Below, one piece after another: positions 55,832 to 64,000 of a DNA stretch of 64,000 nt (the first letter of the stretch is position 1; each line of letters opens with the position of its first letter). The DNA is taken from assembly GCA_905221605.1 (NCBI GenBank), contig CAJNDS010001558.1:687001-751000 (forward strand), in the 5' to 3' direction. The stretch is from Symbiodinium natans (Eukaryota; Sar; Dinophyceae; Suessiales; Symbiodiniaceae). The notes under the pieces were generated by a model. That model saw nothing but the letters and a program-made list of their open reading frames with translations, did not search any database and was not told where the DNA came from. Made by a program: the position numbers and the translations under genes.

Positions 55832-56329
55832 CTACATAGACGGTTCAGGGTTTAGGGTTCGGGGTTTAGGGTTTGGGGTTTGAGTTTAGGGTTTCGGGTT
55901 TAGGGTTTAGAGTTTAGGGTTTCGGGTTTAGGGTTTGGGGTTTGGGGTTTAGGGTTTAGGGTTTCGGGGAAGTTTACGGGAGTTGGAGTTAGAGAAGTCG
56001 GCTGACTTTACTTCTACGGTTTGAGGGTTACCTTCAAGTAGTGCTGGCCATGCTGGCTTGCAGGCGCAAGGGGCACAGATTCGAGGTTGGGAGGGCTAAG
56101 GCTTAGGGTTTAGGACTTCGGGTTTAGGGCTTAGGTTTTTAGGGTTTAGGGTTAGGACTTAGGACTGAGGACTGAGGACTGAGGACTGAGCACCGAGGAC
56201 TTAAGGTTGCTTTTGGGTTTTGAGGTCCTAGGACCCACCATCGGGACCCGAATTGCAGAAGAAGCCTCCCCGATTCCCGTCTCAGAACCAGCACGTTCCC
56301 CGGAAACCTACACCCTAAACCCTAAACCC

Positions 56330-57300
56330 TAAACCCCAAACCCTAAACCCCTAAACCCCTAAACCCCTAAACCCCTAAACCCCTAAACCCCTAAACCCCT
56401 AAACCCCTAAACCCCTAAACCCCTAAACCCTAACCCTAAACCCCAAACCTTGCATCCCAAACCCTTCCACTTCCAAACCTGAAACCCTTGAACCCCCGAA
56501 GCCCTCAATCCTTGAACTCTTAAACATTGACAGCCTAAACACCCTGCGCCCTAATAAACCCTTCCACCCTATATCCCTAAAACCCCTCAACCCTGAACCC
56601 TTAAACCCTAACCCCTAAACAGAACACCCCTAACCCCTGAGCCCTGACACCCCTAAAACCCCTAAAACCCCAATTTCGAAACCCTAAAACCCCGAAACCT
56701 GAAACACTAAACCCACAAACCTTAAACCCTTACACCCTTAACCCTAGCAAACCCCCAACCCTGAACCCTTAAACCCTAAACCCCCTAAACTCTAAACCCT
56801 GAAACTCTAAGCCTTAAACCCTTAAACACTAAACACCCCTGAACCCCAAAACCCTGAACCCTTAAACCCTACACCCTTAAACTAAACCCTGAAACCCCTA
56901 AACCCCGAAACCCTTACAACCTAAGCCCTAAACCCTTAAACACTAACACCCCCTAAACCCCAAACCCTGAACCCTTACACCCCCTAATCCCTAAACCCTT
57001 CAACCCCTAAACCCTTACACCCTAAGCCCCAAACCCTCAAACACTAAAAACATCTAAGCCCCAAACCCTGAACCCTTAACGCCTAAGCCCCTAAACCCTA
57101 AACCCTAAAACCCTCAAACCCCTAAACCCTCACACCCTAAGCCCTGAACGCTTAAACACTAAAATCCCCCAAGCCCCAAACCCTGAACCCTCAAACCCTA
57201 AGCACCTAAAACCCTAAACCCTAAAACCCCTAAACCCCTAAACGCTTACGGCCTAAGCCCTAGACCCTGACAATCCTAAATAGTAAGCCCTGAACCCAAG
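56330..57300. repeat. (CCCCTAAA)n and strongly degenerate telomere-like DNA
   Basis: About 11 uniform CCCCTAAA units (56343-56430) grade into 870 bp of highly diverged ACCCTAA/ACCCCTAAA text with no unique sequence, the most decayed array in the window. Confidence 0.92.
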
Positions 57301-57320
57301 TTTGGTCCGGGCCCCCGGGC

Positions 57321-57359
57321 TCCAGAAACTGCCATGGACAGCATGCCCCACACGAAGGC
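57321..57359 (-). CDS. LrgB/PLGG1-like exon (13 codons)
   Basis: Minus strand CACGAG|GCC to TCTGGA|GC encodes AFVWGMLSMAVSG, phase 0. It continues EPE of the upstream exon as EPEAFVWGML, matching the family's EPEAL-x-F segment. Confidence 0.68.
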
Positions 57360-58470
57360 CTCGTGGCGAAAACCATACAAACTCCAACAAGGGTTCTAAA
57401 GGTTCCTAGAGGGTTTAGGGTTTAGGGTTTGGGGTTTAGGGTTTGGGGTTTGGGGTTTAGGGTTTAGGGTTTGGGGTTTAGGGTTTAGGGTTCAGGGTTT
57501 GGGGTTTAAGGTTTTAGGGTTTTGGGGTTTTAGGGTTTTAGGGTTTAAGGTTGCAGGGCTTAGGGCTCGGGGGTTCGAAGCTTGGACACAGTCTTGGGGG
57601 AAGCCTTGGGCTTTGGGTCTATGTAGGGTTTCGAGTTTGGAAAGGGTTTCGGGGCTTCAGGGCCTGGAGCATCGTCCAGGTGTTAGAGCTCAGGATTCTT
57701 GCGGGCTTCTGAGCGACGAAAAACCCCTAAGCCAAAAACGAACGACCGTGGCGGAGGGGGAAAGCTCTAAACCCTAAACCCTAAGCCCTAAACCCTAAAC
57801 CCTACACCCTAAACCCTGAACCCTGAACCCTGAACCCAAGCCCTGCAGTCCTACGACCCCGACGCCGACCAACCCCCAAGCAAGATTGTTCGGGGTTCAG
57901 GGTTTAAGGTTTGGGGTCTAGACTCTCGGGCCGCGAAGGAGATGTGAGCCAGGGTAGAAAGAAAGGAGGGAGGGTTTGTTGTTTAGGGTTTAGGGTTTTG
58001 GGTTTAGGGCTTAGGGCTTAGGGTTTAGGGTTTAGGGTTTAGGGTTTAGGGTTTAGGGTTTAGGGTTTAGGGTTCAAGGTTTAGGGTTTAGGCTTGAGGC
58101 TTTAGGGTCGCATGCGCAGTTGCTACAAATGGCCGGTAAGGGACGGGTGCCATGCAGGATCAGGGCCAAGGATGCCAATGATGACGGTCCCTAAACCCTA
58201 AACCCTAAACCCTAAACCCTAAACCCTAAACCCTAAACCCTATAAAGCCTATAAAGCCTCAACCCTAAACCAAAAAACCCTAAACCCTAAACCCTCAACC
58301 CTAAACCCTCAACCCTAAACCCTCAACCCTCAACCCTCAACCCTCAACCCTAAACCCTAAACCCTAAACCCTAAACCCTAAACCCTAACAAAACAATACC
58401 ACAATGGTTTCTCAAAATGGTCTCAGAACTGCTCTTCAAACCCTTCAGAAACAACCATCTCAGCCCAGTC
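57360..58470. other. Intron of LrgB-like gene
   Basis: It starts with GA and ends with AG|G. It contains TTTAGGG (57980-58095), CCCTAAA (58190-58385) and unique pieces without supported exons. Confidence 0.6.
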
Positions 58471-58545
58471 CTCTGGCTCCGCCGCGACCAAACAGGCCGC
58501 GCCAAGTGCATGGGCAGCAGCACCAGTGGCGATGCCGCGCGCGAC
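58471..58545 (-). CDS. LrgB/PLGG1-like exon (25 codons)
   Basis: Minus strand GCAGAG|GTC to CCAGAG|GA encodes VARGIATGAAAHALGAACLV then AAEPE. R-G-x-A-x-G-x-A-A-H-x-x-G-x-A is the hallmark of the LrgB membrane domain; plant members (PLGG1) are in the plastid envelope. The donor is GA. Upstream exons expected for this protein are not visible between here and the stop of the atpH-like gene at 59171. Confidence 0.7.
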
Positions 58546-58559
58546 CTCTGCAACCTAAA

Positions 58560-59170
58560 CCCTGACCTCTAAACCCTAAACCCTAAACCCTAAACCCTAA
58601 ACCCTAAACCCTAAACCCTGAACCCTGAACCCTAAACCCTAAACCCCGACCCCTAAGCTGCACCATTGTTGGGGCATTACTTGACATGAGCATTCTTGTG
58701 CCTTATTGGGTTTTAAGTATTCACAAAAGTGTAAAATGATTTTCAACAATGACCCAATGACCCAGTAAGCCCTAAACCCTAAACCTGAATCATCCCTCAA
58801 CTTGTGGATCCTATGCCTGCTCTGTGCCATCTCTTGGCCAGGATCCACCTCGTGAAAGGTCCGAGACTTAACCCAGGCAAGACGGTCGAAAGCACAAAAA
58901 ACGCTGGTGTTTCTGGAACCTTCCGCTAGTTGCTTGCTGTGAAGTCTGGGCATTGCAGTTAGAATGGGTGTGTTGCTAGTTCGCATTCCATTTCTACGGA
59001 TTGCGCAGAGATACTGGAAGTACTTACTCAGACTCCTTTACTAACATCCGATCTACAAGTCAGCGGTCTCCTCTTTCCATGCAGAAAAATGTCGCAGCAG
59101 GTGCTTTCAAGCATCCCACCAAGAGCTTCAAGCCGCAAAACTTCTAGGAGCCGTGTGGTAAAACAGCACC
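58560..59170. other. Spacer between the LrgB-like and atpH-like genes
   Basis: CCCTAAA array at 58572-58640, then 500 bp of unique sequence with no convincing exon. It probably includes the 3' UTR of the atpH-like gene. Confidence 0.55.
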
Positions 59171-59239
59171 TCACTTGATAAGCGGGTTGGCGAAGAGCAG
59201 CACCAGGGCAATGACCAAGCCATAAATGGTCAGCGACTC
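59171..59239 (-). CDS. atpH: Plastid-type ATP synthase subunit c, last exon (23 codons with stop)
   Basis: Minus strand CTCCAAG|GAG encodes ESLTIYGLVIALVLLFANP, LIK and TGA. It is the second half of helix 2 of the c-subunit. The first codon is the proton-carrying Glu of the family's FMEALTIYG motif, so the intron falls exactly before the essential carboxylate. An upstream TTTCAG is an alternative acceptor but would insert residues the family lacks. Confidence 0.9.
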   Translation of the reverse strand, partial: ESLTIYGLVIALVLLFANPLIK

Positions 59240-59410
59240 CTTGGAGGCATCTGAAACACAGGCTCTAGCACAGCTGTCTCATCAGACCGCAATGTCACAC
59301 AGTCTATCTGAACTTTTGGCAGGGGGGCCCTTCCCCTTACTAACGCACCACGCTGTATTTCCGAGGCCACATGACGAAAAGGAGAAAAATGCAGGCTGCC
59401 GCCAAGATGC

Positions 59411-59458
59411 CATGAACGCCAATGACAGAAGCAGCACGCCTCGCAGGTCGTCGGCCAC
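59411..59458 (-). CDS. atpH: Plastid-type ATP synthase subunit c, exon (16 codons)
   Basis: Minus strand GGCAG|GTG to TTCATG|GC encodes VADDLRGVLLLSLAFM, aligning with the family's AEGKIRGTLLLSLAFM without gaps. The acceptor lies about 26 bp downstream of a 280-bp (TAC)n tract. Confidence 0.9.
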
Positions 59459-59484
59459 CTGCCGCGGGCTTAGGCTGGATGGTA

Positions 59485-59763
<279 letters not shown>

Positions 59764-59960
59764 CCATGCGCTCCCTGTGGCGCCTGGTACTTTCTTACCT
59801 TCGCATGCCGAAAACGTCGGTATTTACAACACTTCGTGGCTTCGTTGCCTGCGAATGGACACGGCAAATCACGTGCGTTGGAAATTCGCAGCATGCGTGC
59901 ACGTCAAATGCCAAAACCTCGGCTTTCCCGACACTTCCTGGATTCCTGGCGTGCGAATGG

Positions 59961-60240
59961 CAGAGCATCCATGTCCGCACGATGATAACGTCCGTGTTAC
60001 CAGAGCATCCATGTCCGCACGACGATAACGTCCGTGTTACCAGAGCATCCCTGTCAGCACGATGATAACGTCCGTGTTGCCAGAGCATCCATGTCCGCAC
60101 GATGCTAACGTCCGTGTTACCAAAGCATCCATGTCCGCACGATGAGAACGTCCGTGTTATTAGAGCATACATGTCCGCACGATGATAACGTCCGTGGTAC
60201 CAGAGCATGCATCCATGTCCGCACGATGATAGCATCCATC
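59961..60240. repeat. 40-bp minisatellite, seven copies
   Basis: The unit GAGCATCCATGTCCGCACGA plus 20 further bases starts at 59963, 60003, 60043, 60083, 60123, 60163 and 60203, with a few substitutions per copy. Confidence 0.93.
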
Positions 60241-60544
60241 TCCGTTTCTCTTCACGCCCTCCTTCATTAAGCACAGGGTGCATCAATGGACAGGGGATAG
60301 CCCCCAGCGTCTGCTCAAAGCAGTACTTGGAGTGCTCAAGGTGCAGACTGCGTGAGGAAATTAGTGCTTCTTCCCTTCAGCCTCAACTTGCGTGTTTAGG
60401 GTTTAGGGTTTAAGGTTTACAGTTTCGGGTTTCGGGATTAGGGTTTAGGATTTAGGCTTGAGGTAGCCATGCCACATCCTGCCTTTCTCCTTCCCAGAGG
60501 GGCCAAGCGACAAGCAGAGAATAAAACATCCCTAAACGGCACTG

Positions 60545-60686
60545 CCAGGGCCATGAGACAAGCAAGCAAAGCATCTCCCCTTAACCCTGAACTGCACCGC
60601 CAGGGCCATGAGACAAGCAAGCAAAGCATCTCCCCTTAACCCTGAACTGCACCGCCAGGGCCATGAGACAAGCAAGCAAAGCATCC

Positions 60687-60690
<4 letters not shown>
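60545..60690. repeat. 55-bp tandem repeat, 2.6 copies
   Basis: CCAGGGCCATGAGACAAGCA starts at 60545, 60600 and 60655. The last copy runs into an (AGT)n tract. Confidence 0.92.
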
Positions 60691-60745
<55 letters not shown>

Positions 60746-60812
60746 TAGGAGTAATAGGAGTAGTAGGAGTAGTAGTAGTAGTAGTAGTAGTAGTAGCAGC
60801 AGCAGCAGCAAA
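60687..60812. repeat. (AGT)n / (AGC)n trinucleotide array
   Basis: Second AGT array in the same intron, with GGT, AGG and AAT interruptions and a terminal AGC block. Confidence 0.95.
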
Positions 60813-60989
60813 AAAGACTTCCCCCCCGGTGGGACGGGAAAAACGGTACTTTTTCGCACGTCATGCCAAAATAGCTGCCAAAGCGCCAGTTTACTCGAGT
60901 TTTGGAGGGTCGTTTTTCAAAAGTTGAATACTCGCAAGGAAAACATAGATTTTTTGCTTTTGTTCTAGCATTCGCGTTTGACATTTTTC

Positions 60990-61243
60990 ACACTTTTCGT
61001 CATTTCCGAGGAACAATTGTCAAAAACACACACACACACATACATGTTTTAAATTGAGCGTTCCCTTGTCAACTTTTTTGCGATTCTGTGTAATCGTTTT
61101 CGTTGTGTTGCGGAAAATTTGTAAATAGCAGCGTGTTTGTTTAGGCGCCACAGAGTCCATGGCCGTGCTCGACGGAAGATTGTGTCCAGGTTCCCAGTGC
61201 ATCCTGCTTTTTCGGGGGTGGGGTGGGTGGGGTGGGGTGGGGT

Positions 61244-61278
<35 letters not shown>

Positions 61279-61556
61279 ATTGCGTTTCAGATAGGCGAAT
61301 CCCTTGGTATTTACAGCTTTTTCTTAACACAAACCCCAAAACCCTCAGCCACAAAATACGAAGACTGCAAGCCCAAAACACTGCTGGCCTAAACCCTTTG
61401 CTGCAAACACCGAACACTTCAAACCCAAAACGCTTCTGCCCTCAAAACCTGAACCCTGAAACCATTAACATATTCTTGGGGCTTTCGAGTTTCACGGTTT
61501 TGCGGTTTCATCTTGACGGATCAAACGGCATCCGTCGCACTGGGGGGAGGTAGTTG

Positions 61557-61560
<4 letters not shown>
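60990..61560. other. Intron content between arrays
   Basis: Unique AT-balanced DNA with a short (CA)n and a run of 34 G at 61244-61277. No exon supported; this is inside the large atpH intron. Confidence 0.6.
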
Positions 61561-61935
<375 letters not shown>

Positions 61936-62014
61936 GACAGGTGTGATGCCCGCTCGGTGTGGAAGCTGTTCGACATTTAATCTAAAAATAAGTATAAATA
62001 TAGACATAAATATA

Positions 62015-62131
62015 ATTATAAACATATATATATATATATATATTTATTTATATTTATATTTATATTTATATTTATATTTATATTTATATTTATATTTATA
62101 TTTATATTTATGTATATATATATATATATAT

Positions 62132-62166
<35 letters not shown>

Positions 62167-62197
62167 TTCATCTATGTATATATATATATGTATATAT
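62015..62197. repeat. AT-rich microsatellites (TA)n, (TTTATA)n, (TTTA)n
   Basis: About 180 bp of A/T only, in three successive repeat types. Confidence 0.95.
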
Positions 62198-62648
62198 CCA
62201 CGTCTGGGACACGTCAACATTTTAGCTGCTTAGAACGCGCTTGTTAAAGGTTGCACCAAGCGGACGCCACCGCGACGCATGCCAAATCTTGTGTAGCGTT
62301 TTAAGATGACATGTTTGATTGGGATTTCGGGCCGACATGGCTGTGGAGGGTTGATGGGTTGAAGGTTTCGGTTCTCAGGCTAGCACGTAGGCACGGTTTG
62401 TAGGAAGGTGTTGTCGGGACTTCTGCTCGGGGACTTCTGCTCGGGGTTCGGGCTGAAGGTAGGGTTTCAAGCTTGTGTTGCCTGGGGCCTGCCCTGGTTT
62501 TCGACGTTATTCCTCTTACCCCCAACCCCTTCCCCCCCAACCCCTTCCGCCCCTGAAATGCTGCAGGACAAACCCTAAACCCCAAACCCTAAACCCTAAA
62601 CCAACCCTAAACCCTAAACCCTAAACCTTTCGGATGCTTCACTCTGGC

Positions 62649-62720
62649 CTCGGGCTGCCGGGAGATGCCGTCGATGCAGCGGCCGCTCGCAATGCCCTGG
62701 CCAACACCCGAGCCGATGGC
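62649..62720 (-). CDS. atpH: Plastid-type ATP synthase subunit c, exon (24 codons)
   Basis: Minus strand ACCAAG|GCC to CCCGAG|GC encodes AIGSGVGQGIASGRCIDGIS and RQPE. It covers the Gly-rich part of helix 1 and the conserved polar loop R-Q-P-E that contacts the F1 central stalk. Phase 0 at both ends. CCCTAAA flanks one side (62574-62625) and TTTAGGG the other (62725-62938). Confidence 0.93.
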
Positions 62721-62724
62721 CTTG

Positions 62725-62940
62725 GTTTAGGGTTTACGGTTTACGGTTTAGGGTTTAGGGTTTAGGGTTTAGGGTTTAGGGTTTAGGTTTTAGGGTTGAG
62801 GGTTGAGGGTTTAGGGTTTAGGTTTTAGGGTTGAGGGTTGAGGGTTGAGGGTTTAGGGTTTAGGGTTTAGGGTTTAGGGTTTAGGGTTTAGGGTTTAGGG
62901 TTTAGGGTTTAGGGTTTAGGGTTTAGGGTTTAGGGTTTGG
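62725..62940. repeat. TTTAGGG array abutting an exon acceptor
   Basis: About 28 units with TTTACGG and TTGAGGG variants. It begins only about four bases from the AG of the subunit c exon. Confidence 0.95.
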
Positions 62941-63252
62941 GATTTTAAGAGGAGGGGAAAGCTTGCACCCTAACCCTATAAGACTCTACGAGATGCTTAA
63001 TTGAAAACATGAACTCTGCAAGATCATTAACAAAAAGGTTGTGAAGTTGAGACAGAAGTTCGGAATTAAGCGATATGAACTCTACAAGATCCTGCAGTCT
63101 GGCGACTGGACTTGACGCCAGGTGCTTGGAGTTCTTCGATGTTTGGGGGGTCAAAAGGTGTAGGGTTTAGGGCTTAGGGTTTAGGTTTAGGGCTTTGGGG
63201 CTGAGGGTTTAGGGTTTATGTATGGTTTAGGGTCTTGAAGCTTCTGAGCGGC

Positions 63253-63283
63253 CGCCAGGCCAATGGCGAAGCCCGCACCAATC
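63253..63283 (-). CDS. atpH: Plastid-type ATP synthase subunit c, micro-exon (31 bp)
   Basis: Minus strand AGCCCAG|G then IGAGFAIGLA to GCG|GC. The first base completes GG|G (Gly) from the exon at 63954. Joined, the region reads SAILGIGAGFAIGLAAIGSG, matching helix 1 of the family. Confidence 0.9.
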
Positions 63284-63333
63284 CTGGGCTTCACTTGAGT
63301 CGTACTTCAAGCCCTTCGGAAACTTATTTGAGC

Positions 63334-63485
63334 CTAAACCCTAAACCCTAAACCCTAAACCCTAAACCCTAAACCTTAAACCCTAAACCCTAACCCTAAA
63401 CCCTAAACCCTAAACCCTAAACCCTAAACCCTAAATCCTAAACCCTAAACCCTAAACCCTAAACCCTAAACCCTAAACCCTAAAC
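63334..63485. repeat. CCCTAAA array
   Basis: About 21 units, nearly uniform, inside the 670-bp intron 63284-63953. Shorter arrays follow at 63612-63660 and 63805-63935. Confidence 0.95.
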
Positions 63486-63953
63486 CGGAAGGAAGGGAAA
63501 CTCTACATTATGGCGAAGGAGAACCTGGCTAGGTCTTCTCTGCAATGCTGATTTCTGCCATGGGGGGTCCGGGGATGTGGGTTGCGGGCCTGGAGAGGCG
63601 TACGGCGTAAACGCTAAACCCTAAACCCTAAACCCGAAACCCTAAACCCTAAACCCTAAAAAGAAGAGAGCCGAAGCTGCTGCATCCCTGATCTCCGGTT
63701 GATGTCTGCAGGTCATCGCTCTGACTTTGATACTGCCTGTGAGAACCCCACACACCCTGAATTCTCATGCAGGCTCGAACAAAGTCCCAAAGCCTGTGCC
63801 CAAAACCCTGAACCCTAAAACCCTAAAACCCTAAACCCTAGACCACCCAAACCCTAAACCCTGGACCCTAAACCCTAGACCCTAACCCCAAGACCACAAA
63901 ACCCCAAAACCCCAAAACCCTAAACCCTAAACCCTGAACCTGCTTTTCAGAGC

Positions 63954-64000
63954 CCGAGGATCGCAGAGAGGGCTGGGATCCACACGGCACCTTCGTCCGC
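63954..64000 (-). CDS. atpH: Plastid-type ATP synthase subunit c, partial exon at the window edge
   Basis: Minus strand reads ADEGAVWIPALSAIL plus GG, then a GC donor. It continues beyond the window, where the transit peptide and start should be. In most plants this gene is plastid-encoded; a spliced nuclear copy is expected in dinoflagellates, whose plastid genome is reduced to minicircles. Confidence 0.82.

Noticed and set aside
58150-58190. A minus-strand segment reading TVIIGILGP as part of the LrgB-like gene
   Set aside because: In LrgB proteins such a strand precedes the RGIATG motif, but here it would follow it, and the exons at 58471 and 57359 already join in phase without it.
58471-59171. 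atpH and LrgB as one fused polyprotein
   Set aside because: The subunit c frame ends with TGA at 59171-59173 at exactly the family's normal C-terminus.
59961-60240. Seven 40-bp repeats as a CRISPR array
   Set aside because: The units are contiguous with no unique spacers, in a eukaryotic intron; it is a minisatellite.

Overview
This window is nuclear DNA of a dinoflagellate, most likely a photosynthetic one. The evidence is the plant-type telomere motif TTTAGGG scattered in hundreds of copies, spliceosomal introns that start with GC (or GA) and end in AG followed by G, a nucleus-encoded plastid-type ATP synthase subunit c, and Ser/Thr-rich mucin-like exons. I cannot name the species. There are no bacterial-style operons, and almost all host coding sequence lies on the minus strand as short exons of about 30-600 bp.

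Layout, right to left in the direction of host transcription. (1) 59171-64000: the 3' part of a plastid ATP synthase subunit c gene (atpH type). Five exons join in phase and match the family from helix 1 to the stop; the 5' end lies outside the window. (2) 55596-58545: four exons encoding the C-terminus of an LrgB/PLGG1-like (plastid glycolate/glycerate translocator family) protein, with no 5' exons visible. (3) About 53.7 kb down to about 1.6 kb: more than 30 exon-like segments. Those between 43.2 and 23.8 kb chain in phase apart from one unresolved stretch (E2/E3, about 41.1-40.8 kb). They read like a secreted or membrane protein with mucin-like stretches, REJ/polycystin-type modules and a pre-GPS region, followed by a possible transmembrane exon. 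I treat these as one very long gene, although more than one gene is possible at the two ends.

Two large retroelements sit in introns of gene 3. A 10.6-kb Ty1/copia-like LTR element (26531-37132, minus strand) has nearly identical LTRs, a six-base AGGGTT duplication inside telomere-like repeats, and a primer-binding site matching the anticodon half of initiator tRNA-Met. Its coding region runs Gag, protease, a C5-methyltransferase-like domain, integrase, a 2-oxoglutarate/Fe(II)-oxygenase-like domain, reverse transcriptase, RNase H and a membrane-anchored tail. It is broken into five overlapping frames. A 9.7-kb non-LTR element (about 12.53-22.25 kb, plus strand) has a coiled-coil ORF1, an 84-bp tandem repeat, and an ORF2 ordered RNase H, APE endonuclease, reverse transcriptase, C2H2 fingers.

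The rest is mainly degenerate TTTAGGG/CCCTAAA arrays and variants, hairpin (MITE-like) elements, homopolymer and trinucleotide tracts. The arrays lie inside spliceosomal introns: 17 of the 20 introns I could delimit contain them. The most interesting points are the nucleic-acid-modification-like domains in the copia polyprotein, the intron/telomere-repeat relationship, and one array that appears to have inserted with a 14-bp duplication. All domain calls are from reading motifs by eye; no search or structure prediction was run.
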